From Clostridia bacterium (GTDB lineage Bacteria > Bacillota > Clostridia > Oscillospirales > CAG-272), in NCBI GenBank assembly GCA_017629925.1, contig JAGBWH010000202.1, positions 1 to 10,658 on the forward strand: a DNA stretch of 10,658 nucleotides. The letters are read 5' to 3'. The notes beneath the pieces were generated by a model, which saw only the letters and a list, made by a program, of their open reading frames with translations, made no database searches and had not been told where the DNA came from. This document shows positions 1 to 7,673 of this stretch, piece by piece. Position numbers and translations under genes: made by a program. Every line of letters starts with the position of its first letter. The stretch's first letter is position 1.

Positions 1-1020
1 AATCACGCGGGCATCTTCCCCGATCAGTGCGGAGAGTCCTTTCCCTTCTACCCCCTCGCCAAAGGAAGCGACAAGGGTATAGCCGTCTGTGGTGATTGCA
101 TTTTCGCTATCGCGCACAATGCCGTCCTCGACCACAATGCCCCGACGGGCAAACAGGGCTTTGAGATGCGTCGTATTGCTCGACAAGGGATCAAGGCAAG
201 CGATGACAAGTCCGCCACGCGCCATGAAATCTTCTATTTTTTCTATTTCAGCCGTCACACCTTCTGCCCCCTCTACAAAATCGTAAACAGGGGTGGCAAT
301 GAGCAAAATCCCCTTTTCATCTTCGGGGGTTTCGTGCATCAAATCAATGGGTGTGACTTCATATCCTGCACAGGTCAGCAAATTGAGCAGAGGGGCGGTT
401 GCCACCTCACCATGACTGCCTGTGTAATACGCTTTGGGGTGGGTATCGGTGAGCACATAGCGCACAGCCGCCGCCATGACCTGCTCTCCGTTATAGGCTG
501 TAATACGTTGGTTTGCATCCAGATGGAAAAATTGCGATAAGCTTTGCATGGTATGGGTGGTTTCACCGTCAAAAATCACGGTTTGTCGTGTGGCGGTTGC
601 CACCTGCACCCATTCTTTTTCTCCTGTTTGCTCATTTTCAACCCAGCGAAATAGGTAGGGCTCTACCTCTTCGGGATCTCTCATGAGGTTGATGGTTTCC
701 ACAGAGATAAAGGGGAGTTTTTCTTTGAGTTGATGGGCGGTGTTCCACACCAAGCGATATACCGGATCATCTTGTAGTTGCTCCTCGCTCATGCAAAAGC
801 GAATACGTACCGTTCTGCCGTCATTTTCAAGGTCCGACAGAAAGTCGATGGTGCTATCATGCACCTGGTGGGTGTATTGGGGTTCTGCAAAAAGATAAAG
901 CGAGTAGCCTTGCGCCAGCCCATACAGCACCAAATTTAGCACAATCACCAGCACCAAAACGCTACAAATGATCGCCGCATTGGCGAAGCGATAGTTTGTT
1001 TTCGATAAAATAGATGGCAT
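1..1020 (-). CDS. GldG-like ABC transporter auxiliary protein (partial, C-terminus off the left edge)
   Basis: The first 340 residues are visible and the reading frame is open to base 1, so the C-terminus is missing. Residues about 14-36 form one N-terminal membrane helix; the rest is predicted to lie outside the cell. Residues 198-205 (YYTGSHGE) match the G-HGE signature of the GldG / ABC-transporter auxiliary family (ABC_transp_aux, PF09822), and the preceding YNGEQ...AAAVRYV stretch (176-189) is also typical. Residues 237-275 look like the beta-strand core of that domain. Full-length members usually end with a second membrane helix, which would lie outside this window. The ATG at 1020 follows GGAGG by 5 nt. 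The gene begins 11 nt after the permease stop, so it is the third gene of the ABC operon. The family works with a GldA-type ATPase and a GldF-type permease; the substrate is not known outside Bacteroidota gliding motility. Family assignment is fairly sure, function is not. Confidence 0.82.
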   Translation of the reverse strand, partial: MPSILSKTNYRFANAAIICSVLVLVIVLNLVLYGLAQGYSLYLFAEPQYTHQVHDSTIDFLSDLENDGRTVRIRFCMSEEQLQDDPVYRLVWNTAHQLKEKLPFISVETINLMRDPEEVEPYLFRWVENEQTGEKEWVQVATATRQTVIFDGETTHTMQSLSQFFHLDANQRITAYNGEQVMAAAVRYVLTDTHPKAYYTGSHGEVATAPLLNLLTCAGYEVTPIDLMHETPEDEKGILLIATPVYDFVEGAEGVTAEIEKIEDFMARGGLVIACLDPLSSNTTHLKALFARRGIVVEDGIVRDSENAITTDGYTLVASFGEGVEGKGLSALIGEDARVI

Positions 1021-1031
1021 CTGTTCCTCCA

Positions 1032-1736
1032 TTACAGGTAACGGCGTCTATCATAGACGCGCACAGTCAAAAAGAGGAAGAGTCCGCTGAGGCTAAGGTA
1101 ATATACCATCGCCATCACATCAAATACCCCTTGCGTAAAGTTGCGGAAACGGGTATAAACAGAAAGTCCATCCAAAATAAAGCGAAGCCAATAGACATTC
1201 ACAAGTTGCGACACAAAGCTAAGGGCAAGGAAGCCAAGCAAAATGCCGACTGTGCCAACGGCTGCTGCCAATTGGTTTTCGGTCAAGGCAGAAACGAACA
1301 GCCCCACCGCCAAAAATACACCGCCAAGCAACAGCATTGCCAAAAGATTGCCAAAAAGGACGGCAATTTTCACCTCGGCGTAGCGGGTGAGGATGAGAAA
1401 AGAGAGGGAGGAAAGCACAAGGCTTGTCCCAAACAGCACGTAAGCGGCAAGGAATTTTCCCAGCACAACATGAGTGACCGGCACAGGGGCGGTGAGCCAT
1501 ACCTGTTCGGTTTTTTGACGGCGTTCTTCGCTGAGCAGTTTCATGGTGAGCAGAGGGAGCAGTACCGTGAGCACCAGTTGCATCAAAGAAAAATAAGCAC
1601 TCACATCCGCAGACATGGCAAACAAGGTGGTATAGGCAAACACACACCCTGAGAGCACGAAATAAAACACCAAATAGGCATAGCCTATGGGCGTTGTGAA
1701 ATAGGCGTATAATTCACGTTTGAAAATGGCTTTCAT
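1032..1736 (-). CDS. ABC-2 type transporter permease, GldF-like
   Basis: A 234-residue integral membrane protein with about six hydrophobic segments (near residues 18-40, 50-66, 92-117, 126-150, 157-178 and 207-227). The stretch PLLTMKLLSEERRQKTEQ (61-78), ending in WLTAPV, is the hallmark of ABC-2 permeases of the GldF/NosY group, which read P-x-x-TM-x-x-x-SEE-x-x-x-x-TE-x-x-x-T-P. The C-terminal region, RFxxFxxGxxD followed by a last helix and a basic RVYDRRRYL tail, is also usual. The frame stays open upstream into the ATPase gene, but the ATG at 1736 is the likely start: AAGGAG lies 5 nt upstream and the protein then begins MKAIFKREL, as relatives do. It starts 10 nt after the ATPase stop and ends 11 nt before the GldG-like gene. 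It would form the membrane channel of the ABC system. Cargo unknown. Confidence 0.88.
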   Translation of the reverse strand: MKAIFKRELYAYFTTPIGYAYLVFYFVLSGCVFAYTTLFAMSADVSAYFSLMQLVLTVLLPLLTMKLLSEERRQKTEQVWLTAPVPVTHVVLGKFLAAYVLFGTSLVLSSLSFLILTRYAEVKIAVLFGNLLAMLLLGGVFLAVGLFVSALTENQLAAAVGTVGILLGFLALSFVSQLVNVYWLRFILDGLSVYTRFRNFTQGVFDVMAMVYYLSLSGLFLFLTVRVYDRRRYL

Positions 1737-1746
1737 GACCTTCTCC

Positions 1747-2691
1747 TTACTGTTTGGAAGTGGCGTTATCCACCAAGCGAATGAAAATAGACTCAAGGTC
1801 TGCCCCCACGGCACCTGCCGCAATGATAGGGTAGCCTTGTTTTGCCAAGGCATAGTAAACGGCTTTACGACAATCTTGACCTGCCACGCCTGACAATGCA
1901 TACACCCAAGCCTCGCCGTCTCTTTCTCCTGTGGAAATGACATCTTTTACGCCCGAAACACCGCGCAATAGCTTCACCACATCCTTTTCAGGCCCAATGA
2001 TGCTATACTGAAAATGGGTGTTTTCTTCCACTTTGCGCGCCAGCGCATCCGTGGCTTCGTCGGCGATGAGTTGCCCATGATTTAAAATCAGCACTCTTTG
2101 GCATACCGCCTTGGCTTCCGCTAAAATATGGGTGCTCAGGAGTACCGTGTGGCGTTTGGCTAAGGTGCGAAGCAAATGGCGCACCTCAATGATTTGCTTG
2201 GGATCAAGCCCTACGGTGGGCTCGTCAAAAATCACCAATTTGGGATCGCCAATCAGCGCCGCCGCAATGCCCACGCGTTGCCTATATCCTTTTGAGAGAT
2301 GACCAATCAAACGATGCTCCACATCCCCCAGTTTGACCAATTCGCATATTTCTTTCAAGTGTGGCTCACGGGGCAAGTCCACCTGTTTTAGATCATACAC
2401 AAAGCGAAGATATTCTCCCACCGTCATATCGGGATAAAGAGGAGGTTGCTCGGGCAGATAGCCCACGGATTTTTTTGCCTCGGTTGGATGTTCTCTCACA
2501 TCCACCCCTGCCACGCGCACTTCGCCCTCGCTTGCAGACAGGCACCCTGTCAATATGTTCATCACCGTACTTTTGCCTGCGCCATTGGGCCCCAGCAAGC
2601 CTACGATTTCGCCTTCACCAATTTGAAAACTCACGTCTTCCAAGGCTAAAAAATGACCGTAGCGTTTTGTGAGATGTTTGACTTCTATCAT
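1747..2691 (-). CDS. ABC transporter ATP-binding protein, GldA-like
   Basis: A 314-residue ABC ATPase. In order: Walker A GPNGAGKST (34-42), Q-loop YLPEQPPLY (78-86), signature LSKGYRQR (132-139), Walker B LVIFDEP (152-158) with D-loop GLDP (161-164), and H-loop STH (186-188). All catalytic residues are intact. The signature reads LSKGYRQR where the general consensus is LSGGQ; this is normal for the GldA/CcmA type of ABC-2 exporters. Residues about 225-314 form the C-terminal extension that these ATPases carry. I chose the ATG at 2691 (MIEVKHLTKRYG) because homologous ATPases start there. A TTG 21 nt further upstream is in frame but would add residues unlike the family. An AGAGG stands about 13 nt before the ATG, which is long spacing, so translation may be modest. 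It is the first gene of the operon and powers the permease encoded next. Confidence 0.92.
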   Translation of the reverse strand: MIEVKHLTKRYGHFLALEDVSFQIGEGEIVGLLGPNGAGKSTVMNILTGCLSASEGEVRVAGVDVREHPTEAKKSVGYLPEQPPLYPDMTVGEYLRFVYDLKQVDLPREPHLKEICELVKLGDVEHRLIGHLSKGYRQRVGIAAALIGDPKLVIFDEPTVGLDPKQIIEVRHLLRTLAKRHTVLLSTHILAEAKAVCQRVLILNHGQLIADEATDALARKVEENTHFQYSIIGPEKDVVKLLRGVSGVKDVISTGERDGEAWVYALSGVAGQDCRKAVYYALAKQGYPIIAAGAVGADLESIFIRLVDNATSKQ

Positions 2692-2952
2692 AACTCTGCT
2701 ATATCCTCTCAAAGAAAATCCGTCTATTGCGGCATTTTTTTCATAGTTCGGTGCTCTGCCCCCAAAAACCGCTTTTCGCTGTCCAAAGGGCAGGCATTTT
2801 TCCTCGCTTTTTCCTCATTTGCCCGTCACGGCAAAAAAGGGCAATACATAATCATTATATACTATAAATATAAACAAATTGTGAACACGCCACGTTTTTC
2901 CCTTGTCAAAGTTATGAATTTTGTGAAAACTCCCTGTTTTGGGCACATAAAA
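2692..2952 (-). promoter_or_regulatory. Probable promoter and structured leader of the ABC operon
   Basis: This gap of about 300 bp (to 2997, including the terminator at its right end) holds no convincing gene. On the minus strand a perfect TATAAT sits at 2854-2859 in a strongly AT-rich stretch (about 2840-2880). The best -35 match, TTCACA at 2880-2885, is 20 bp away, longer than ideal. If it is used, the leader before the ATPase start at 2691 is about 155 nt. The leader contains two inverted repeats: TTTGCC/GGCAAA around a 6-nt loop (2818-2835), and CTGCCC/GGGCAG arms extended by TGC/GCA (2752-2796). Neither is followed by a U-tract on this strand, so they do not look like terminators. The promoter call is weak. 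Confidence 0.35.
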
Positions 2953-2985
2953 TCAAAAAAGCACATACAAAGCCTGTATGCGCTT
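2953..2985 (-). terminator. Rho-independent terminator after the glycosyltransferase gene
   Basis: Read on the minus strand, an 11-bp stem (AAGCGCATACA / TGTATGTGCTT, one G-U pair) closes a 5-nt loop and runs straight into a U-tract (complement of 2955-2960). It lies 12 nt past the glycosyltransferase stop codon and ends that transcript before the ABC operon. Confidence 0.85.
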
Positions 2986-2997
2986 CTATGAATTTTT

Positions 2998-4512
2998 TTA
3001 TGCGAGATACTTACGCCCCAACCCGATATTGGATAGATAAAATACCATCGGTGCTAACGCACAACTCCCCACCAGCAATACCGATGGCCAAATCGTTTTG
3101 CAAGACCAATAACTAAACGCCGCAAGCACCACGGCAAACAGCAAAGAGTCTATGGTGTAGGCAAAGGTGTCATACAGAGAAAACTGCCTTTTTTCTTTTG
3201 GGGTGACCAAAAACGTGGCGCGTTGGCCAAAAACGCCGCGCAACACGGTGCGCAGCATCATGGGTGCCATAGAGGCGTAGGTGACGATATTGACGCCAAA
3301 ATAGGGCAAAAGCAAATAGGCTTTTTTGGTGCGCCCATAGACGAACACATCCGAGACCAACGGAGAGAGCAAAAAGAGCGTCATGGCGGCGTAAATAAAG
3401 AAGGAGTGTCGCACGACCTGATAGTCAAATAATCCCAAAAGGATATTGATTGTCACCAAAACAAAACTCAGCACGGGGGTGAGGGGGAGCATATAGTGGG
3501 AGAGGATCATATCCAGTTTTTCATACCATGCCATGTGTGAGGTCATGATGTCGCGGTGGTAGCGCTGCATATATTCCAAGTTGCCTTGCGTCCATTTGCA
3601 TTGGCGTTTTTTGAGTGACACGTAATCATAGGGGAACTCTTCCACGCACTCCACGTCCTGCGCATACACAATCTCATACCCTGCATTTTTTGTGAGCACC
3701 GCCATGGAAATATCCTCTGCCACCACGTGCGGAAAACCGCCTGTGGCTTCATAGCAGGGACGGCTGATGGTCATACCGTGACCGAGCAAGGCGTTTGCGC
3801 CGTAAAAATTCTTGACGACTTGGGCGGTTTTGCCGTTGCTTTTGATGCTCATGCCAAGCAATGCCTGAAAAGCATTCTCCGCCTTGCCTGCCACATGGCG
3901 CGCCTGTACTGCCCCGATGCGAGGCAATGCCGAAAAATATTTGAGCACAGAGGAAATGTAATGAGCCGGAAGCACCTCGTCACTATCCAGTACCACAAAA
4001 TAGTCATAATCCTCTCGCCCTGCCAAATAGTGGTTGAGATTGCCCGCCTTGAACCCCACTCTATCCCCTCTCCTCACCACTGAGACATGGTGGGCGAGGG
4101 CAAACTCGTCTATCTCTTTTTGGAACGGTTCTTTTGTGCTATCGTCTAAAATCACGGTGCGCACATTCGGATAATCTTGCTCCATAGATTTTAGCAATGC
4201 GGTGGGGTTAAAGTCGTTATAGGTACAGTAAAGGAGCACAAAGGCGGGTTGCTCGTTTGTCGTATGGCATCTCACTTTTTGATAGATTTGATCAAACTCT
4301 TTTCTTTTGATGACATAGCACACAGAAAACAGCAAGTCTTTGACGCTCCCCAGCCAAAACACAATCAAAATCAAAATGCTCAGCGTGAGTAGCACGCACA
4401 CCGCCACGCTGTCTGTGTTTCGACATTCCTGCGCGAGATATGTCAAAAGTATCAGAGAAAACACGCCCCAAAGAAACAATATCCACTTATATAGTCGTCC
4501 GCTTTTTTGCAT
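2998..4512 (-). CDS. Membrane glycosyltransferase family 2, cellulose-synthase-like
   Basis: A 504-residue processive-type glycosyltransferase. Two N-terminal membrane helices (about 8-27 and 34-56) precede a cytoplasmic GT2 domain (about 88-320). The domain carries the nucleotide-sugar aspartates DD (123-124), the metal-binding DSD (176-178), the catalytic-base motif ED (266-267), and RQCKWTQG (303-310) at the place of the QxxRW motif that holds the growing chain. About five C-terminal helices follow (near 341-363, 371-393, 398-418, 447-469, 473-495), with the TPKEK stretch (437-441) on the loop, as in BcsA, MdoH/OpgH and related synthases. No PilZ (cyclic-di-GMP) domain is present. It probably polymerises and exports a polysaccharide across the membrane; the sugar cannot be told. 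The first Q and the R of QxxRW are replaced by R303 and K306. The ATG at 4512 follows GAGGGGG by about 4 nt. It stands alone between two terminators; no BcsB-like or export partner is visible nearby. Confidence 0.88.
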   Translation of the reverse strand: MQKSGRLYKWILFLWGVFSLILLTYLAQECRNTDSVAVCVLLTLSILILIVFWLGSVKDLLFSVCYVIKRKEFDQIYQKVRCHTTNEQPAFVLLYCTYNDFNPTALLKSMEQDYPNVRTVILDDSTKEPFQKEIDEFALAHHVSVVRRGDRVGFKAGNLNHYLAGREDYDYFVVLDSDEVLPAHYISSVLKYFSALPRIGAVQARHVAGKAENAFQALLGMSIKSNGKTAQVVKNFYGANALLGHGMTISRPCYEATGGFPHVVAEDISMAVLTKNAGYEIVYAQDVECVEEFPYDYVSLKKRQCKWTQGNLEYMQRYHRDIMTSHMAWYEKLDMILSHYMLPLTPVLSFVLVTINILLGLFDYQVVRHSFFIYAAMTLFLLSPLVSDVFVYGRTKKAYLLLPYFGVNIVTYASMAPMMLRTVLRGVFGQRATFLVTPKEKRQFSLYDTFAYTIDSLLFAVVLAAFSYWSCKTIWPSVLLVGSCALAPMVFYLSNIGLGRKYLA

Positions 4513-4594
4513 GATGCCCCCTCAATTTTTGTTTTTTTCGTTAGTGTGGGCAAAAAAATTCACGATATACATACCCCTCTTTTTTCAAACACGC

Positions 4595-4643
4595 AAAAAA
4601 AGAGGAAACATGACGGCAAATATACCATCGTATTTCCTCTTTT
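4595..4643 (-). terminator. Long hairpin terminator after the M6 peptidase gene
   Basis: On the minus strand, AAAAGAGGAAA (4633-4643) pairs with TTTCCTCTTTT (4598-4608). The inner arms GATGG/CCGTC (4625-4629 with 4612-4616) continue the stem around an 8-nt loop. The stem is about 18 bp with one mismatch and two G-U pairs and ends in a run of seven U (complement of 4595-4601). It begins 35 nt past the stop codon of the peptidase gene. The CCTCTTTTTTT arm can also pair with AAAAAAGAGGGG further downstream (4575-4586), giving a competing hairpin. Confidence 0.8.
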
Positions 4644-4677
4644 GGGATAAAGTGGACGAAAAAATCGTCAATATTTC

Positions 4678-7473
4678 TTATTCAAAATCAATGGTAATCA
4701 CAGCGCCTTGCGCATCTGCATACTCAATGATAATGTCAAAGGAAAGCAAAGCCCCATCGTTTCTTTTGTAGGTGGGGAAAGCATCGCTTAGTTTGTCTCC
4801 CGTTTGCCACAAATCATCATCGCTTGCCCATCCGTCGGTGTCGGAGAATTGGCTTGTGCCATCTGCTTCCAGCAGTTTGATCAAGGCAATATCGGAGGTA
4901 GAGTTATTATAGTCGGTGAAGCTGACCATATCGTTATCAAAGGGGTTTTCAGCCGAAGATGACACATGATAAATGCGCACGCCATACGCCGCCCCATCGT
5001 AGAGATAACTGATCTTTGCTCCTGCATGGAGTTCATTGAGCCCTGTGGCGGAGTATAGGTCAATGATGAGATATTCGGAAAAATAGGAGCCATTATAGTC
5101 CAGCAAGATCATGAGAAACTCCCCACTTGCCGCCAAACTTTCAATGGAAATGGTCGCATCCTCTGTGACCACGATAGGATCAATCCACCCCATCATCATT
5201 TTGGTGTAGGCATTGTGGTCGCCCACGGTGCTATCCATCATATCGGCACCGCCCAGCCCTTCGTCCGCACCCTCGCCGGGGTAATAATCGTAGTAGTCGT
5301 CCATGCCGAGAAGGTGGCCTGTTTCGTGGATATAGGTAGCGGCGTTGATGGCAAGCCCGGGGATGGTGCCTGTGACCTCATATCCGCCCTCCACGTCTTC
5401 ATCCATGAAATCAAATCCGGCGAAGAAATAGTAGTAGACATCTTTGCCGTCAAAGGTTTGGTTTTCCTCTTCGGAGGAGACATAGTAGGTAGTGTATGCC
5501 CAGTAAATACTGTCATCATCCTCGTACTCCACGTCTGCGGAATACACCAAATAAATGGCATCAAGGCAACCATCGCCGTTGGTATCGTATTGCGTGAGAT
5601 CCATTTTGTCCTCTAAATATGCCAAAACCTGAAGCAAAAGCAGGGTGTCGCCTGTTTCATAGTAGGTATATCCGTCGGCATCCTTAAAGGTGCGGTAGTA
5701 GTTGTTGTAATAATCAGACGTACCATTTGCCACAAACACATCTGCAATATCAAAGGTCATATTCAGTTGACCATAGGAGGCTTTTCTGTAATAGGAACTC
5801 ACACTTTCCCAGCCTGTACTTGAGCTATCGCCGTTAAAGGCAAGGTTGAGTTTTGCAAGGTCTGCGGAGGTGATAGTCGTATCTGAAAATTTAATCGGCA
5901 CAACAAGGCAATGGTAATCGCCCACGGAGGGTAGCCCAATGGCAAAATCCACTTCCATCAATTTGTCTTGCAGGCGTTCACCATCAACTTTGTCGGGATC
6001 ATAGACTTGCTCTTCCATCACACTCCCAGACACGTCGCCATTTCCGCCTTCATTTCCACCTGCGCCGGAAGCATTGACCACGATGGTATGAATATACATG
6101 GATTTGCTCGTCGCGGTAGCACCAAGCACCACTTTCAGCGTGCCGTCTACGGGCGTGGAGGTAGTAAAGGTGAGTGTGGTGAGTTCTGTGAAGGTGGATT
6201 GTTTTTCCACCAGCACCTCAGTTTTGCCATTTACGGTAAGGGCGGTATTGCCCACATACACGCTCACCGTCATACCCGTGGGGCAGTTGGTAGCCACCAC
6301 CACGCTCACGGCACTCACACCGGACAAAGGCCCTGCGCTCAGTTCCACATCGCCGCCCGCTTGCAAATATTGCACACCGCGGTTGCTGTCAAAACTGTTG
6401 GGAATACCGGTAGAAGAGAAATCAAGTCCGCCGTCCGAGGACAGGTCTTTATCTAAAAAGATAGTGGTGCTGCCGCCCACAACGGGGGGATTTTCAGGGG
6501 TATCGTTGCCTGAGCCGCCTTCATCTTCTTCGTATAGAGGCAGATTGTTGACAGAAAAGGACACCGCTCCATAGCGACTAAAATTGATGTCGTAGGTGTA
6601 GGTATAGTTTTCGCCTTCCTCGATGGCATCAGCGGTGGCGGTGATGCGCACAATTTTCCCATCCTTGACAAAGAGCGAAAAACTTGTCCATGTATTATCC
6701 TCGAATTCGCCAAACACAGAATTGCCTGTGGCGTGAGGATCGGCGGCATCAAAACGGCCGTTGGCTTGCTCGGTAAAGGTGAAGCTTCCCAGTTCGGTGA
6801 GTTCAAAATAGTCCACATACATCATCCACAAATAGAATTCTTCGTGGTCTTCATCCATTTTGAGATAAGTACCATCCCCCATGTCACCGTAATAGGTCAC
6901 ATAGCCGTCCTCGTCATAGATAATGTAGTCGGTATATGTATTGCCCTCTTCGTCGGGATAACTCATGAAGAAATCATCACCCATAAATCCATACAGGTAA
7001 TTCCAGGCTTCCTCTCCGTCGCAATCCACCTTAAAAGAAATTTCAAAATTCCATTTATCGTAGTCGTCATAGCGGGAGAGCACTTCGCTCAGTTTTCCTT
7101 CTTCTACGGGAGGCTCTTCTCCACCTTGCCCACCTTGCCCACCGCCTTGGGGCAAAACGGTAAAGGTGGCGGTGCAAGACTGACCTTTATAGGAGAGCGT
7201 CACTTGAAACACACCGGGCATCGTCAAATTGACTTTGGAGAGGTCAAGCATCTCCTCGGTGACAAGTAACTGTTCGCCCTCGCTGTTTTCGAGCGTGAAA
7301 AACTCGGTAAAGTCCACCTCATCCCCTACGGTCAGGGTGAGCGAGATGTCCTCTTTTACGCTCAATATGTATTCGTCATGCGGTTTTGTTTGGCCTGTGC
7401 CTGTCCCTACACATCCCACAAGCGAGAGTGCCAAAACCACCACCAAAAGGCTGACAAAAAATATTTTTTTCAT
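4678..7473 (-). CDS. Secreted lipoprotein with M6-type zinc metallopeptidase domain
   Basis: A 931-residue, very acidic, Tyr- and Asp-rich protein. Residues 1-21 are a lipoprotein signal peptide (MKK, hydrophobic core, lipobox LVGC, Cys21), so it should be anchored to the outer face of the membrane. Residues about 35-107 look like an Ig-like beta domain; a Gly-rich linker follows (109-125). Residues 127-312 and 335-468 are two beta-rich regions I cannot name, joined by acidic or Gly-rich linkers. The peptidase region starts near 485. HETGHLLGMDD (716-726) is the HExxHxxGxxD zinc motif, with the pattern GGADMMDSTVGDHNAYTK (741-758) and MGWI (761-764) typical of M6 (immune inhibitor A-like) peptidases. 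DTNGDGCLD (630-638) resembles a calcium-binding loop. A C-terminal beta region follows (about 770-931). Targets are unknown; surface proteolysis is inferred. The ATG at 7473 is preferred (9 nt after GGAGG) over one two codons upstream (3 nt). Confidence 0.88.
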   Translation of the reverse strand: MKKIFFVSLLVVVLALSLVGCVGTGTGQTKPHDEYILSVKEDISLTLTVGDEVDFTEFFTLENSEGEQLLVTEEMLDLSKVNLTMPGVFQVTLSYKGQSCTATFTVLPQGGGQGGQGGEEPPVEEGKLSEVLSRYDDYDKWNFEISFKVDCDGEEAWNYLYGFMGDDFFMSYPDEEGNTYTDYIIYDEDGYVTYYGDMGDGTYLKMDEDHEEFYLWMMYVDYFELTELGSFTFTEQANGRFDAADPHATGNSVFGEFEDNTWTSFSLFVKDGKIVRITATADAIEEGENYTYTYDINFSRYGAVSFSVNNLPLYEEDEGGSGNDTPENPPVVGGSTTIFLDKDLSSDGGLDFSSTGIPNSFDSNRGVQYLQAGGDVELSAGPLSGVSAVSVVVATNCPTGMTVSVYVGNTALTVNGKTEVLVEKQSTFTELTTLTFTTSTPVDGTLKVVLGATATSKSMYIHTIVVNASGAGGNEGGNGDVSGSVMEEQVYDPDKVDGERLQDKLMEVDFAIGLPSVGDYHCLVVPIKFSDTTITSADLAKLNLAFNGDSSSTGWESVSSYYRKASYGQLNMTFDIADVFVANGTSDYYNNYYRTFKDADGYTYYETGDTLLLLQVLAYLEDKMDLTQYDTNGDGCLDAIYLVYSADVEYEDDDSIYWAYTTYYVSSEEENQTFDGKDVYYYFFAGFDFMDEDVEGGYEVTGTIPGLAINAATYIHETGHLLGMDDYYDYYPGEGADEGLGGADMMDSTVGDHNAYTKMMMGWIDPIVVTEDATISIESLAASGEFLMILLDYNGSYFSEYLIIDLYSATGLNELHAGAKISYLYDGAAYGVRIYHVSSSAENPFDNDMVSFTDYNNSTSDIALIKLLEADGTSQFSDTDGWASDDDLWQTGDKLSDAFPTYKRNDGALLSFDIIIEYADAQGAVITIDFE

Positions 7474-7482
7474 CGTCATTTT

Positions 7483-7487
7483 CCTCC
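7483..7487 (-). promoter_or_regulatory. Ribosome binding site deciding the peptidase start
   Basis: GGAGG on the minus strand lies 9 nt before the ATG at 7473 and only 3 nt before the in-frame ATG at 7479. The spacing favours the downstream ATG, which also gives the cleanest lipoprotein signal peptide (MKKIFF). Confidence 0.75.
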
Positions 7488-7578
7488 ATTTGTTATGCTT
7501 TAGCCATCCATCCAACAGTCGCCACCGCGCATAGAGGGTTGGCTCTTCCTTTTCTCACTACTCCATGTAGATATATGT

Positions 7579-7607
7579 ATTCTACCACAAGAGAGTCGAA
7601 ATGTAAA
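7579..7607 (-). promoter_or_regulatory. Sigma-A-type promoter of the M6 peptidase gene
   Basis: On the minus strand TTTACA (7602-7607, five of six matches to the -35 consensus) and TAGAAT (7579-7584, five of six to the -10) are separated by exactly 17 bp. TGG directly before the -10 gives an extended -10 TG. The predicted start of transcription is near 7572, leaving about 100 nt of leader before the ATG at 7473. The -35 lies at the end of the upstream operon's terminator. Confidence 0.75.
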
Positions 7608-7647
7608 GAAAAAAAGCATCCTATGTCAAAAAACTTTAGGATGCTTT
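7605..7647 (-). terminator. Rho-independent terminator of the regulator-NfeD-flotillin operon
   Basis: On the minus strand a perfect 11-bp stem, AAAGCATCCTA (7637-7647) with TAGGATGCTTT (7613-7623), closes a 13-nt loop and runs into a U-rich tail (complement of 7605-7615). It lies about 57 nt past the flotillin stop codon. Confidence 0.88.
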
Positions 7648-7654
7648 CTTTTGG

Positions 7655-7673
7655 GGGAGGGGGCTGCCCTCCC
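7655..7673. repeat. GC-rich inverted repeat between the flotillin stop and its terminator
   Basis: GGGAGGG and CCCTCCC form a perfect 7-bp stem with a 5-nt loop. On the plus strand it is followed by TTTT, but no plus-strand gene enters it. On the minus strand it comes between the flotillin stop and the main terminator and has no U-tract. It may protect the 3' end of the flotillin mRNA, or be one copy of a dispersed intergenic repeat; the window alone cannot decide. Confidence 0.6.

Noticed and set aside
1737..1943. N-terminal extension of the permease frame into the ATPase gene
   Set aside because: The extra 69 residues overlap the ATPase coding region and do not resemble the family; the ATG at 1736 has its own ribosome binding site and the expected MKAIFKREL start.
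2904..2909. TTGACA on the minus strand near 2907 as -35 of the ABC operon
   Set aside because: At 16-18 bp downstream there is no -10-like sequence; the only good TATAAT is far further on.
2653..2991. Plus-strand frame of 112 codons opposite the ATPase start and the spacer
   Set aside because: It overlaps the ATPase N-terminus antisense and runs into the terminator hairpin; no ribosome binding site, and the translation looks like random AT-rich sequence.
7653..7663. G-quadruplex at GGGGGAGGGGG
   Set aside because: Only two G-runs are present; four are needed for an intramolecular quadruplex, and the flanking C-run makes a hairpin more likely.
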